A DNA stretch of 45,873 nucleotides from Erwinia sp. OLFS4 (GCF_002752165.1 NZ_MOMB01000063.1:1-45873); one strand, 5' to 3'; shown: positions 8,357 to 17,584, numbered from the stretch's first letter. Translations and numbers: made by a program. The notes: generated from the letters alone by a model not told the origin.

Positions 8357-9124
8357 TTAAGAACGTTTGGCCTGAGCCGCAGCAATCACAATGGCGGCGA
8401 AGGCATCGGCTTTCAGAGAGGCACCGCCAACCAGCGCGCCGTCGATATCTGGCTGGGCAAACAGCTCAGCGGCATTTTTATCATTAACAGAACCGCCGTA
8501 TTGCAGAATCAGCTGCTCAGCGACGGCGCTATCCTGGCGGGCGATGTGCTGGCGAATAAACTTATGTACCGCCTGTGCCTGTGCCGGTGTAGCGGATTTT
8601 CCGGTGCCGATTGCCCATACCGGTTCATAAGCGATAACCGCACCGTTGAAGGCGTCGGCCCCGAGCGTGTTCAGCACCGCATCAATCTGGCGGCTACAAA
8701 CTTCTTCGGTTTTACCGGCTTCGTTTTCGGCTTCGGTTTCGCCAATACACAGCACGGGAATCAGGCCAGCGGCTTTCAGCACCGCGAATTTTTTGGCAAT
8801 TAATTCGTCGCTTTCTTTATGATAGGTGCGACGTTCAGAGTGGCCGATAATGATATAGCGAGCACCGATGTCTTTGAGCATATCGGCAGAAACTTCACCG
8901 GTGAAGGCGCCGCTAAGGTTGATATCCACGTTCTGGGCACCCAGCGCAATCTGGCTGTCACCAATGGCCTGGTGGGCCTGTTGCAAATAGATTGCCGGAG
9001 GCGCTATTGCCACATCACAGCCGCTGACATTGCTCAGGGCACTGCGCAAACCGGCGATGAGTTCAGCCGTCATCTGTTTGCTACCATTGAGCTTCCAGTT
9101 ACCCATTACTAATGGATGTCGCAT
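8357..9124 (-). CDS. tpiA: Triosephosphate isomerase
   Basis: TpiA interconverts dihydroxyacetone phosphate and glyceraldehyde-3-phosphate as a cytosolic TIM-barrel dimer. The 255 residues equal the E. coli length. Catalytic residues are visible: the lysine in GNWKLNGS (about 11-13), the histidine in IIGHSERR (about 95) and the glutamate in [14 protein letters not shown] (about 167), followed by the phosphate-gripping loop. ALVGGASLK near the end completes the phosphate site. The ATG at 9124 has a strong GGAGG five to nine bases upstream, so the longer frame running up to 9205 is not used. With glpFK it channels glycerol-derived dihydroxyacetone phosphate into glycolysis. Confidence 0.98.
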   Translation of the reverse strand: MRHPLVMGNWKLNGSKQMTAELIAGLRSALSNVSGCDVAIAPPAIYLQQAHQAIGDSQIALGAQNVDINLSGAFTGEVSADMLKDIGARYIIIGHSERRTYHKESDELIAKKFAVLKAAGLIPVLCIGETEAENEAGKTEEVCSRQIDAVLNTLGADAFNGAVIAYEPVWAIGTGKSATPAQAQAVHKFIRQHIARQDSAVAEQLILQYGGSVNDKNAAELFAQPDIDGALVGGASLKADAFAAIVIAAAQAKRS

Positions 9125-9229
9125 TATATCCTCCACGCGAAACGCGATAAGTTTTAATTTACCGCCCGATGGGCGGTAGGGTCTGCCTGACAGTATAGAG
9201 ATCAAAAAGCGCTAAGGCTTTGCTTTTCG

Positions 9230-9829
9230 TCATTTTGGTGGGTTATCGGGTGCCAGGGCCAGCTTGAGAGGTTCTACCGCAAAAGTCAGTCCTTTTTCAC
9301 CATTATCGGCAATGACATAACGCAAAGCGCCTTCATTGCTGGCAAAGTAGCGCTGACCTTTGCCTTTTGCCAGCAGGGTCGTTACCCGTTTCAGGCTCTG
9401 TTCTTCGCTGAGCATCGGCTCAAAATAATGTACCAGGGCCGCCATATAAGCCAGCGCTTTATCATAAGCTGCTTTCTGCTCAGGCCCCTGAACCGGCAGC
9501 CAGGTTATCTGTAAGGTTTTGATCTTTCCGGTTCCACGCTCCAGCGCGGTTGATGAATAAAGATTTTCATTGATTTTACTGGCTGCACGCGTCAGATTGC
9601 TCTTGTCATCACGATTATCAATTGCCCGGTATTCGCTCAGGGGAAGTGCAGGATTACTGGCGTTGTACTTCTCGCGAAACTGTCCGATAGTCACATCAAA
9701 AGTAGGGGCCCCGGCCAGCAAGTATGCCGCCATCGGCATGCTTTCGTTGCGTTCCCTGGGATCGGCATGACACAGGCTACTAAACAGCAGAAAGGCCGTC
9801 ATTAAGCCAGTATACAACAGGTTGTTCAT
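9230..9829 (-). CDS. yiiQ: YiiQ family exported protein (DUF1454)
   Basis: This is a 199-residue protein of unknown function, conserved next to tpiA in enterobacteria. It starts with a signal peptide (MNNLLYTGLMTAFLLFSSLCHA, then DPRERN) and should be periplasmic. It has no recognisable catalytic motif. Recognisable stretches are FDVTIGQFREKYN, LPLSEYRAID and YVIADNGEKGLTFAVEPLKL. It lies 105 bp upstream of tpiA on the same strand. Confidence 0.9.
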   Translation of the reverse strand: MNNLLYTGLMTAFLLFSSLCHADPRERNESMPMAAYLLAGAPTFDVTIGQFREKYNASNPALPLSEYRAIDNRDDKSNLTRAASKINENLYSSTALERGTGKIKTLQITWLPVQGPEQKAAYDKALAYMAALVHYFEPMLSEEQSLKRVTTLLAKGKGQRYFASNEGALRYVIADNGEKGLTFAVEPLKLALAPDNPPK

Positions 9830-9920
9830 CGTTCATCTGCCCTGAAATTAACGTAGCTCAGATTAAAACGGAGTCGGGCGGTTAATGTCAAAGGCGATGA
9901 GCTTTACGGGAACACTTATT

Positions 9921-10367
9921 ATGACTTTACGACACTGGTGCCTGTCCTGGCGCGGCAGGCTGGGACGACGTGATTTCTGGCTTTGGCTGGTTGTCTGGGC
10001 GCTGCTGATGATGTTGCTGTTCAATCTGGCAGGAAACGGACGAATCGAGCGCCGGACTGCCGCATTGCTGGTGCTGTTATTGCTATGGCCAATGGCGGCA
10101 GTGATGGTAAAACGGTTGCATGACCGTAATAAAGGGGGACAATGGGCGCTGTTGTTTATTGTTGTCTGGGTGCTGCTGAATGCGGATCTTTCGCTGCTGC
10201 CTTTGCAATGGCAGGTTTTTCTCGGCTTCTTTATTCCGACGCTGATTATACTGACCATGCTGGTTGAACTCGGCGCGTTGCCTGGTACTTCCGGCGCTAA
10301 CCGCTTTGGTAAAGCGGCGCAGCCGGTGGTTTTCTTCGGTCGTCGCCGTGAACCTAATTACCAGTAG
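9921..10367 (+). CDS. yiiR: YiiR family inner-membrane protein (DUF805)
   Basis: This small membrane protein of about 148 residues belongs to the DUF805 family and has no known function. It starts with the family signature WRGRLGRRDFWLWL, followed by hydrophobic segments at roughly 18-42, 45-65, 80-98 and 103-122 and the motif VKRLHDRNKGG in a loop. The start at 9921 (MTLRHWCLSW) is chosen from alignment with E. coli YiiR, although its ribosome binding site is weak; ATGs at 9885 and 9897 are alternatives. The last ten bases overlap the end of convergent fpr. Confidence 0.85.
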   Translation: MTLRHWCLSWRGRLGRRDFWLWLVVWALLMMLLFNLAGNGRIERRTAALLVLLLLWPMAAVMVKRLHDRNKGGQWALLFIVVWVLLNADLSLLPLQWQVFLGFFIPTLIILTMLVELGALPGTSGANRFGKAAQPVVFFGRRREPNYQ

Positions 10368-11104
10368 TGTTCGCTGGTCATATGGCCCGGTTTGCGGCGC
10401 AGATGTTTTTGCATGCCACGACTCTCTTTCAGCAGCTGCTGGGTATCACGCACCATTTGCGGGTTTCCGCACAGCATGACGTGGCTGTTTTCAGCGCGCA
10501 ACGGTAGTCCGACGGCCTTTTCCAGCGCACCGCTGGCAATTAATGCCGGCAGACGCCCGTTAAGCGAGCCCGGCATTTCTTCGCGACTGACCACCGTTTG
10601 TATTCTGAGCTTACCCTTGTAGCGCTGCTGCAATTGCTGCATCAGCGGCAGGTAACTCAGGTCAGCGGCATAACGGGCTGCATGGATAAGAACAATATTG
10701 CTAAAGCGCTCAAGATCGTTGCCTTCCTGCAGAATTGACACATAAGGGCCGATAGCGGTACCGGTCGCCAGCATCCACAGCGTTTCACATTCAGGAATTT
10801 CTTCCAGTATAAAAAAACCAGCGGCGTCTTTGGTGACCATCAGTTGATCGCCGGGCTTCAGAGCATACAAATGAGGGCTTAATTTTCCTTCGGGTACCAG
10901 AACCAGATAAAATTCCAGGTCACTGTCCCTTGGTGCATTGACGTATGAATAAGCGCGCTGCACACGTTCACCTTCAATCTCCAGCGCCAGTTTGGCAAAC
11001 TGTCCGGCGGTGAAAGGCGCAATGGGGGCATTTACCGTCAGGCTGAACAGCGCATCTGTCCAGTTATTCACCTGTTTTACCGTTGCGTTGACCCATTCGG
11101 CCAT
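10358..11104 (-). CDS. fpr: Ferredoxin (flavodoxin)-NADP+ reductase
   Basis: Fpr is a monomeric FAD protein that moves electrons between NADPH and flavodoxin or ferredoxin. It supports radical enzymes and the response to superoxide (SoxRS regulon in E. coli). The 248 residues equal the E. coli length. Visible are the FAD-binding RVQRAYSYVN (about 50-59), the phosphate-binding GTAIGPYVSIL, HAARYAADLSYLPLM, VMLCGNPQMVRDTQ of the NADPH site, and the C-terminal HYW that stacks on the flavin. The start has GAGGAGG upstream. In E. coli fpr follows glpX directly; here emrD intervenes on the other strand. Confidence 0.97.
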   Translation of the reverse strand: MAEWVNATVKQVNNWTDALFSLTVNAPIAPFTAGQFAKLALEIEGERVQRAYSYVNAPRDSDLEFYLVLVPEGKLSPHLYALKPGDQLMVTKDAAGFFILEEIPECETLWMLATGTAIGPYVSILQEGNDLERFSNIVLIHAARYAADLSYLPLMQQLQQRYKGKLRIQTVVSREEMPGSLNGRLPALIASGALEKAVGLPLRAENSHVMLCGNPQMVRDTQQLLKESRGMQKHLRRKPGHMTSEHYW

Positions 11105-11400
11105 GATGCCTCCTCATTTAATGATATTCGTCCATCGCTCAGCGTATCATCGCTACTGTATCGCTGTTTTTCCAGTATCACGGTCCGGACAAAGCTCTTG
11201 TCGACAAATCGGGTGCCATTTATCCTGGTGGCTGGCGGCTGGGCTGTATCTAAATCTTGACAGCAGGCTTTGCAGAAATTTTTGGTTTCCCTCTCGAATT
11301 CTCAGCGAATTTTGATATTTTCCCCGCAATAATTTTTACAGATCCGTCGTTTACGCTGAAAAATATTCGAATGACGGGGTATCATTCTGTGGTAAGTCTG

Positions 11401-12597
11401 ATGAAAGATCAAAAAAGTAATGCCATTTTACTGATGTTAATTGTGCTGGTGGCTGTCGGACAAATGTCGCAAACCATTTACGTTCCGGCGGTGTCTGCAA
11501 TCGCCGTTGCACTGGCGGTGCCGGATGGCTCTGTCCAGCAGGTTATGGCTGCTTACCTGATGACCTACGGCAGTTCGCAGCTTATTTACGGGCCATTGTC
11601 AGATTCTTATGGCCGTCGTCCGGTCATCCTGCTGGGCATGATCATTTTTATTATCGGAACGCTGATCTCGCTATTTTCTGTCCACTTTGCCCAACTGGTG
11701 CTGGGAAGCGCTATTCAGGGGCTGGGAACCGGTGTTGCAGGGGTCATGGCGCGTACGCTGCCGCGTGATGTTTATCATGGCGCAGACTTGCGTTGCGCCA
11801 ACAGCCTGCTGAATATGGGCATTCTGGTCAGTCCACTGATTGCGCCGCTCATAGGCGCCATATTGGCTTCAATATATGGCTGGCGTGCCTGCTTTGCTTT
11901 TCTGCTGATACTTTGTCTGGCGGTTAGCCTGGCGATGTTGCGCTGGTTGCCGGAAACCCGGCCTTATTATGACGGCGTCAGGCCACCGTTTTTTTCGCGT
12001 TATCGTCCGCTGCTGGCAGAGGGCAATTTTGTCCGCTATCTGATTATGCTGATTGGAGCGCTGGCGGGTATTGCCGTATTTGAAGCCTGTTGTGGTGTGT
12101 TGCTGGGTAGCGTATTGGGCTTAAACAGCATGACCGTCAGTATATTATTTATTCTGCCGATTCCGGCGGCATTTTTTGGTGCCTGGTTTGCCGGTCGCGA
12201 TAAGCGTAGCAGTCAGACGATAATGTGGTATGCGGTGAACAGCTGCCTGATGGCGGGATTGCTGATGTGGCTGCCTGCCTGGTTTGGCATCATGAACGTC
12301 TGGACGCTGCTGGTTCCCGCTGCGCTGTTCTTTTTCGGTGCAGGCATGCTGTTTCCGCTGGCCACCACCGGCGCAATGGAACCCTGGCCGTGGCTGGCTG
12401 GTACGGCAGGGGCACTGGTGGGTGGATTGCAGAATCTTGGGGCAGGGCTCAGTGCGTGGCTGTCAGCCATGCTGCCGCAGAAGGATCAGTTCAGCCTTGG
12501 CATGCTGATGTTTGCGCTGGCGTTGTTGATTTTGTTCTGCTGGCTGCCGCTATCGCGCCGGCCAGCCGAAAGCCCGGTCGGACTGCACAGACCTTAG
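11401..12597 (+). CDS. emrD: EmrD multidrug efflux MFS transporter
   Basis: EmrD is a proton-driven inner-membrane exporter of the major facilitator superfamily (DHA1 group) that expels hydrophobic drugs and detergents. From the ATG at 11401 there are 398 residues (E. coli 394) with twelve hydrophobic segments. Landmarks are VGQMSQTIYVPAV in helix 1, the loop motif YGPLSDSYGRRPVI between helices 2 and 3, GVMARTLPRDVYHG, LLNMGILVSPLIAPLIG and IPAAFFGAWFAGR. The frame continues upstream to 11257, but homologues start at MKDQKSN. The ribosome binding site is weak. In E. coli emrD lies elsewhere on the chromosome. It is convergent with glpX, with six bases between stops. Confidence 0.94.
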   Translation: MKDQKSNAILLMLIVLVAVGQMSQTIYVPAVSAIAVALAVPDGSVQQVMAAYLMTYGSSQLIYGPLSDSYGRRPVILLGMIIFIIGTLISLFSVHFAQLVLGSAIQGLGTGVAGVMARTLPRDVYHGADLRCANSLLNMGILVSPLIAPLIGAILASIYGWRACFAFLLILCLAVSLAMLRWLPETRPYYDGVRPPFFSRYRPLLAEGNFVRYLIMLIGALAGIAVFEACCGVLLGSVLGLNSMTVSILFILPIPAAFFGAWFAGRDKRSSQTIMWYAVNSCLMAGLLMWLPAWFGIMNVWTLLVPAALFFFGAGMLFPLATTGAMEPWPWLAGTAGALVGGLQNLGAGLSAWLSAMLPQKDQFSLGMLMFALALLILFCWLPLSRRPAESPVGLHRP

Positions 12598-12603
12598 CAC
12601 GGT

Positions 12604-13614
12604 TTACAGTATCCAGCGGTGGAGCGCGCTATCTTTACGGTCGAGATAATGTACTGACTGAATACGGCGAATGGTGCGCGATTTACCGCGGATCAGCAAG
12701 GTTTCACTGCTTGCGACATTGCCGCGGCGCTGAATTCCTTTCAACAAATCGCCGCTGGTAATGCCGGTAGCAGTGAAAACGACGTTGTCAGTGCGCGCCA
12801 TTTCTGCCAGTGTCAGTACGCTACCGGCCGCAATACCCATCTGCTGACAGCGACGGAGTTCCTCTTCGCCAATACGGCGATTGTCCGGGGTGTCATCCTT
12901 CACCTGATGGCGGGGCAACAGTCGGCCCTGCATATCACCGTCCAGCGCACGGATGACTGCGGCAGAAACCACGCCTTCTGGCGCACCGCCGGTGCCATAA
13001 AGCACGTCAACTTCACTGTCTGGCATACAGGTCAGGATTGCGGCGGCTACGTCGCCGTCAGGAATAGCAAATACCCGCACGCCCCACTGTTGCATCTGTT
13101 TAATCACGCTATCATGGCGCGGTTTCGCCAGAATGCTGACGGTCAGCTGGCTGAGGGGTTTATTCAGTGCGCTGGCGATATTGTTCAGGTTATCCTGTAA
13201 AGGCAACATCAGGTCGATGGCGCCTTTGGCTCCGGGGCCAACAATCAGCTTTTCCATATACATATCAGGGGCATGCAAAAAACAGCCTTTTTCACCCACC
13301 GCCATGACCGCCAGAGCGTTAGCCTGGCCCATGGCAGTCATACGCGTCCCTTCAATGGGATCGACGGCAATATCGACCGCATCTCCCCGACCGCTACCCA
13401 CTTTTTCACCGATCCACAGCATCGGGGCCTGGTCGATTTCCCCCTCACCGATGACAATCTGGCCGTCGATATCAATCTGATTCAGGACATGACGCATTGC
13501 ATGGACTGCCGCACCGTCGGCTGCGTTTTTATCGCCGCGTCCCAGCCAGTGATAACCGGCCAGCGCAGCAGCTTCGGTGACGCGTGAAAATTCAATAGCA
13601 AGTTCTCGTTTCAT
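12604..13614 (-). CDS. glpX: Fructose-1,6-bisphosphatase class II
   Basis: GlpX removes the 1-phosphate of fructose-1,6-bisphosphate in gluconeogenesis, using Mn2+. The 336 residues equal the E. coli length. Metal and substrate motifs are seen: GRGDKNAADGAAV, VIGEGEIDQAPML, AVDPIEGTRMTA (the DPxEGT phosphatase motif), YGTGGAPEGVVSAAVIRALDGD and TETLL-like SSETLLIRGKSRTIRR. The start at 13614 (MKRELAIEF) matches the family; an ATG five codons upstream is less likely. In E. coli it is the third gene of glpFKX, but here a terminator separates it from glpK. Confidence 0.97.
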   Translation of the reverse strand: MKRELAIEFSRVTEAAALAGYHWLGRGDKNAADGAAVHAMRHVLNQIDIDGQIVIGEGEIDQAPMLWIGEKVGSGRGDAVDIAVDPIEGTRMTAMGQANALAVMAVGEKGCFLHAPDMYMEKLIVGPGAKGAIDLMLPLQDNLNNIASALNKPLSQLTVSILAKPRHDSVIKQMQQWGVRVFAIPDGDVAAAILTCMPDSEVDVLYGTGGAPEGVVSAAVIRALDGDMQGRLLPRHQVKDDTPDNRRIGEEELRRCQQMGIAAGSVLTLAEMARTDNVVFTATGITSGDLLKGIQRRGNVASSETLLIRGKSRTIRRIQSVHYLDRKDSALHRWIL

Positions 13615-13669
13615 CGCCTTTTCCGGCACAGTGAACAGGGTTGGCAGTGTAACACAGCCGGAACAGCTA

Positions 13670-13703
13670 AAAAAAAACGCCTGTGAGCAGAGCCCACAGG
13701 CGC
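13670..13703 (-). terminator. Rho-independent terminator between glpK and glpX
   Basis: CGCCTGTG ... CACAGGCG forms an 8-bp stem around a 9-base loop. On the minus strand it is followed by a run of nine T. It lies 25 bp after the glpK stop and about 55 bp before the glpX start. Confidence 0.85.
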
Positions 13704-13726
13704 AGTGCTGACCGACAGTGATGCCG

Positions 13727-15238
13727 TTAGTTGGCTTCGTCTTCCCACGCCTGAGCGCGTTTTACCGCCTTTTTCCAGCCGGCATATTTGTAGTTACGTT
13801 CGGTGGTTTCAATACCAGGGCGGAATTCGCGTTCGATGATGGATTTAGCGCGAACTTCATCCAGATCGTTCCAGAAACCCACCGCCAGTCCGGCGAGATA
13901 GGCCGCGCCCAGTGCAGTCACTTCGCGCACTTCCGGGCGTTCAACCCGCACGCCGAGGATATCCGACTGAAACTGCATCAGAAAGTTATTGGCCACCGCG
14001 CCGCCATCAACCCGCAGCGCTTGTAAACGGGTATTGGCATCATTCTGCATCGCTTCCAGTACATCGCGGGTCTGGTAGGCAATCGATTCCAGCGTCGCGC
14101 GAATCAGGTGATTGGCGCTTGCGCCACGCGTCAGGCCAAAAATTGCACCGCGGGCGTAAGGGTCCCAGTAGGGGGCCCCCAGTCCGGTGAAGGCCGGCAC
14201 CATGTAGACGCCATTGGTGTCTTTCACTTTCATGGCGAAATATTCAGAATCGGTGGCATCGCCAATCAGTTTCATTTCATCGCGTAGCCACTGAATTGAG
14301 GCTCCGCCAATAAATACCGCGCCTTCCAGCGCGTAATTTACTTCGCCTCGCGGACCGCAGGCGATAGTAGTTAGCAGGCCGTGTGACGAGGTGACCGCTT
14401 CGGTACCGGTATTCATCAGCATAAAGCAGCCGGTACCATAGGTATTTTTCGCCATGCCGGGCTGAACGCACAGCTGACCATAGAGCGCTGCCTGCTGGTC
14501 ACCGGCAATACCGGCAATAGGGATACGCGTACCGCCTTTGCCTCCGATGTTCGTCTGGCCATATACTTCGCAGGAGCTTTTGACTTCTGGCAGCATTTCG
14601 CGAGGAATATCAAGAATATCCAGCATCTTCTGGTCCCAGTCCAGCGTGTGGATATTAAACATCATGGTACGCGAAGCATTAGTATAATCGGTGATATGGA
14701 CCCGGCCCTGGGTCATTTTCCATACCAGCCATGAATCTACGGTGCCAAACAGCAATTCGCCACGCTTAGCGCGTTCGCGTGAACCTTCAACGTGGTCGAG
14801 GATCCATTTTACTTTGGTTCCGGAGAAATAGGGGTTAATCACCAGGCCAGTGGTATGCTGAATATACTCTTCCAGCCCTTCTTTTTTCAGCCGGGCGCAG
14901 TAATCGGCGGTGCGTGGGTCCTGCCAGACAATGGCATTGTAGATCGGTTTGCCGCTCTCTTTATCCCAGACGATGGCTGTTTCTCGTTGATTGGTGATAC
15001 CGATAGCGGCGATCTGATCGGAACTGATATCCGCATGTGCCAGCACTTCGACCAGAGTAGAACTTTGTGATGCCCAGATATCCATCGGGTCATGCTCCAC
15101 CCAACCGGCTTTCGGGTAAATTTGCTGAAATTCACGCTGGGATACCGCCACGATGTTAGCGTCATGATCCAGTACTACCGCGCGGGAGCTGGTAGTGCCT
15201 TGATCGAGCGCGACGATATATTTTTTATCTGTTGGCAT
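13727..15238 (-). CDS. glpK: Glycerol kinase
   Basis: GlpK phosphorylates glycerol to sn-glycerol-3-phosphate with ATP, trapping glycerol that enters through GlpF. In enteric bacteria it is inhibited by fructose-1,6-bisphosphate and by dephosphorylated EIIA-Glc. The 503 residues (E. coli 502) show the ATPase-superfamily phosphate loop [13 protein letters not shown] at the start, [27 protein letters not shown], the catalytic [11 protein letters not shown] near 245, [11 protein letters not shown] and [17 protein letters not shown]. The C-terminal [16 protein letters not shown] is the region of regulation. The start has AGGACA upstream. It lies 101 bp after glpF and is probably co-transcribed with it. 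Confidence 0.98.
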   Translation of the reverse strand: MPTDKKYIVALDQGTTSSRAVVLDHDANIVAVSQREFQQIYPKAGWVEHDPMDIWASQSSTLVEVLAHADISSDQIAAIGITNQRETAIVWDKESGKPIYNAIVWQDPRTADYCARLKKEGLEEYIQHTTGLVINPYFSGTKVKWILDHVEGSRERAKRGELLFGTVDSWLVWKMTQGRVHITDYTNASRTMMFNIHTLDWDQKMLDILDIPREMLPEVKSSCEVYGQTNIGGKGGTRIPIAGIAGDQQAALYGQLCVQPGMAKNTYGTGCFMLMNTGTEAVTSSHGLLTTIACGPRGEVNYALEGAVFIGGASIQWLRDEMKLIGDATDSEYFAMKVKDTNGVYMVPAFTGLGAPYWDPYARGAIFGLTRGASANHLIRATLESIAYQTRDVLEAMQNDANTRLQALRVDGGAVANNFLMQFQSDILGVRVERPEVREVTALGAAYLAGLAVGFWNDLDEVRAKSIIEREFRPGIETTERNYKYAGWKKAVKRAQAWEDEAN

Positions 15239-15339
15239 AATACTGTCCTGATGTTGTCAAGAGTCTGGGACGACGGTCCGTTATCGTGGCGTTTTACCCG
15301 AAAAGTCAGGGCGAACCACAGATAACAGCCGGTGAGGAA

Positions 15340-16194
15340 TCACGCTTTCCGCTGTTCGGCACGGCTAACGGGTTCCACTACGCTTTCCACTATGTTTTCA
15401 CTGACCGTCCCCGGCAGGTTACGGGCGATCAGACTGCGATAGGTAAATGCACCAAGGCTGGCGCCAACTATGGGGCCAAAAACAGGGACAAGGAAATAAG
15501 GAATGTCCTTTGCTCCGGTAAACGCGACTTTGCCCCAACCGGCGAAGAAAGCAAACAATTTAGGGCCAAAATCACGGGCAGGATTAAGTGCAAAACCGGT
15601 TAATGGTCCCATTGATGCACCGATAACGGCGATCAGCAGACCAATCAGCAGCGGCGCCAGCGGGCCTTTTGGTAAACCGTTACCATCATCGGTTAGTGCC
15701 ATAATCAGCCCCATCATGAAGGCGGTAATTACAGCTTCAACCAGAAATGCCTGACCGACACTGATATGCGGGTTAGGGTAGGTTGAGAATATACCCGCCA
15801 GTTCGAGGCTTTGTGTGCTACCGCGTACCATTTGATGGGTTTGTTCATAGTCATAGAACAGGTTGTAATACAGGGCATAAACCAGCGCGGCGGCACAGAA
15901 GGCACCAGCGACCTGCGCAATGATATAAGGAATGACTTTGCGCCCTTCAAAGCTGGCAAACAGCCATAATGCCAGGGTCACCGCAGGGTTAAGGTGCGCG
16001 CCCGATACGCCCGCGCTCAGATAGACGGCCATTGATACCGCCAAACCCCAGACAATACTGATTTCCCACTGGCCGAAACTGGCACCGGCCAGTTTTAGCG
16101 CAGCAACACAGCCGGCGCCGAAGAAAATGATGGTACCGATTCCGAGGAATTCGGCAATGCACTGCCCTTTGAGCGTGCTGATTGAATTACTCAT
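15340..16194 (-). CDS. glpF: Glycerol uptake facilitator (aquaglyceroporin)
   Basis: GlpF is a tetrameric inner-membrane channel that lets glycerol diffuse into the cell. The 284 residues (E. coli 281) contain six membrane helices and the two half-helix pore motifs GAHLNPAVT (about 64-72) and FALNPARDFGPK (about 200-211). The arginine of the second motif forms the selectivity filter. GPLAPLLIGLLIAVIGASMGPLTG is also diagnostic. The start has AGGA nine bases upstream. It is the first gene of the glpFK unit, preceded by a control region with GlpR-like sites. Confidence 0.98.
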   Translation of the reverse strand: MSNSISTLKGQCIAEFLGIGTIIFFGAGCVAALKLAGASFGQWEISIVWGLAVSMAVYLSAGVSGAHLNPAVTLALWLFASFEGRKVIPYIIAQVAGAFCAAALVYALYYNLFYDYEQTHQMVRGSTQSLELAGIFSTYPNPHISVGQAFLVEAVITAFMMGLIMALTDDGNGLPKGPLAPLLIGLLIAVIGASMGPLTGFALNPARDFGPKLFAFFAGWGKVAFTGAKDIPYFLVPVFGPIVGASLGAFTYRSLIARNLPGTVSENIVESVVEPVSRAEQRKA

Positions 16195-16282
16195 AATGAA
16201 TGTCCTGAAAGCGAGGTTAATTTTTCACAACTGTTTTTTTTCATTCCGTTGATCTACCCATATACAGGTTGGGCTGTTGTAA

Positions 16283-16365
16283 ATTTATCGTTAACGAACA
16301 TAAACGAGAAATAGCGAACTCAAAAAATGTGTATCACGTCATAAAAATGAGCGTTTTCGCGTATA
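16283..16365 (-). promoter_or_regulatory. glpF control region with GlpR-like operators and a possible CRP site
   Basis: Compared with the GlpR consensus WATGTTCGWTAWCGAACATW, the 20 bases at 16283-16302 match at 17 positions (core TCGTTAACGAACATA). A weaker copy follows directly at 16303-16322, and another with about 14 matches lies at 16346-16365. Tandem 20-bp spacing is the known arrangement before glpFK in E. coli. TGTGTATCACGTCA at 16328-16341 resembles half of a CRP site. The first operator is convincing; the others are tentative. Confidence 0.6.
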
Positions 16366-16422
16366 TTAGCTTTCTTTAAGCGCCATTTTCATTTCTTATT
16401 CGCACGAATTTTGCGCATTTTG

Positions 16423-16459
16423 TTAACAATTACCCTATTATTAACGGGGTAATTGTTAA
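16423..16459. repeat. 13-bp perfect inverted repeat between glpF and zapB
   Basis: TTAACAATTACCC at 16423-16435 is repeated in inverted form as GGGTAATTGTTAA at 16447-16459 around an 11-base spacer. There is no T-run suited to a terminator on either side, and it is upstream of genes in both directions. It is either a protein-binding site or a transcribed hairpin. Confidence 0.75.
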
Positions 16460-16635
16460 AAACGTTAGGCATAAACTGAAAACGATAAAAACCGCGTCCC
16501 TTGCGGCTTCGCTACTGGACTTGCGCTATCCCTCTACTTACAATCGGGTATCTGTTGTTAACCGCACCATTCGGCCTGTCCCTGTCCGGTTGCGGCTGGC
16601 ACTATCAACGCCTTGCAATTAGGAGAGAGTAGAAG

Positions 16636-16875
16636 ATGTCATTTGAAGTTTTTGAGAAACTGGAAGCGAAAGTTCAGCAGGCGATTGATACTATCACGCT
16701 GTTGCAGATGGAAATCGAAGAGTTAAAAGAACAGAACGCGAACCTCCATCAGCAGATTCAGCAATCTGCCGGCAGCAGCGAATCACTGGCCCGTGAAAAT
16801 CAGCAGCTGAAAGAAGAACAGCACGTCTGGCAGGAGCGTTTACGCGCGCTGCTGGGCAAGATGGAAGAAGTTTAA
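16636..16875 (+). CDS. zapB: Cell division protein ZapB
   Basis: ZapB is a small cytoplasmic coiled-coil protein that joins the division ring through ZapA and links it to the chromosome terminus via MatP. The 79 residues match E. coli ZapB. Nearly the whole chain is heptad-patterned ([25 protein letters not shown], later [15 protein letters not shown]). The start has AGGAGAG upstream. The 441-bp interval before it also serves glpF in the other direction. Confidence 0.97.
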   Translation: MSFEVFEKLEAKVQQAIDTITLLQMEIEELKEQNANLHQQIQQSAGSSESLARENQQLKEEQHVWQERLRALLGKMEEV

Positions 16876-16897
16876 CCCGTTATCTGAGCAGAATATT

Positions 16898-16919
16898 AAC
16901 GGGTGCGCTGGCACCCGTT
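16898..16919. terminator. Hairpin between convergent zapB and rraA
   Basis: AACGGGTGC-gctg-GCACCCGTT is a perfect 9-bp stem with a 4-base loop between the two stops. It lacks a clear T-run on either strand, so it may work as a weak bidirectional terminator or 3'-end stabiliser. Confidence 0.6.
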
Positions 16920-16939
16920 GTGCTCATGTCGCGTGAGGA

Positions 16940-17425
16940 TTACTCAATATCCAGCGCGTCTTCTGACAGGATAATGCCGGTGTTGTCCGCGTACAAATTG
17001 TCACCTGAAAAAAACGTGACGCCACCAAAGTTAACCCGTACGTCGCTTTCGCCAACGCCTTCGCCGGCGGCACCAGCAGGAATCGCCGCGATAGCCTGAA
17101 TACCGATATCCAGTTCTTCCAGGTCATCAACCTGACGAACAGAACCATAAACCACAATGCCTTCCCACTCATTCTGCAGCGCAACGCGCGCCAGGGCAGC
17201 ATCTACCAGCGCACGCCGTACTGAGCCGCCGCCGTCTACCAGCAGAACACGACCACGACCATTCTCTTCGAGTAAATCATACAGCAGGCCATTGTCTTCA
17301 AAACATTTTACCGTGGTGATTTGTCCACCAAATGAGGTGCGCCCGCCGAAGTTAGAAAAGAGCGGTTCAACCACATTGACCTCTTCATGGTAGATATCGC
17401 ACAGTTCAGAAGTGTCGTATTTCAT
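16940..17425 (-). CDS. rraA: RraA, inhibitor of RNase E
   Basis: RraA is a trimeric cytoplasmic protein that binds the C-terminal scaffold of RNase E and dampens mRNA decay. It is related in fold to aldolase-type enzymes but lacks that activity in E. coli. The 161 residues equal the E. coli length. Landmarks are [60 protein letters not shown] and [19 protein letters not shown]. In E. coli menA separates it from hslU; here only 159 bp do. Confidence 0.97.
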   Translation of the reverse strand: MKYDTSELCDIYHEEVNVVEPLFSNFGGRTSFGGQITTVKCFEDNGLLYDLLEENGRGRVLLVDGGGSVRRALVDAALARVALQNEWEGIVVYGSVRQVDDLEELDIGIQAIAAIPAGAAGEGVGESDVRVNFGGVTFFSGDNLYADNTGIILSEDALDIE

Positions 17426-17550
17426 AGGGGTTCGTCTGTTTGCCGCAGGATGGCTAAGTATATCGCTTTAGGGCTGACCTTGGCAAAATCCTCATTTGAT
17501 TAAACTTGCGTTATGTCAAGTACATTGAGGAAGCAGATGGGATTCACTCT

Positions 17551-17573
17551 GAAAAGCCGGCCTGCCGGCCGGC
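17551..17573 (-). terminator. Rho-independent terminator of hslVU
   Basis: GCCGGCC-tgcc-GGCCGGC (7-bp stem) lies 12 bp after the hslU stop. On the minus strand it is followed by TTTT. It separates hslVU from rraA. Confidence 0.75.
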
Positions 17574-17584
17574 GATGGGAAAGA

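Noticed and set aside
9125..9205. 27-codon N-terminal extension of tpiA
   Set aside because: A strong GGAGG lies before the ATG at 9124, and the family begins [15 protein letters not shown] there. The extension covers the promoter side.
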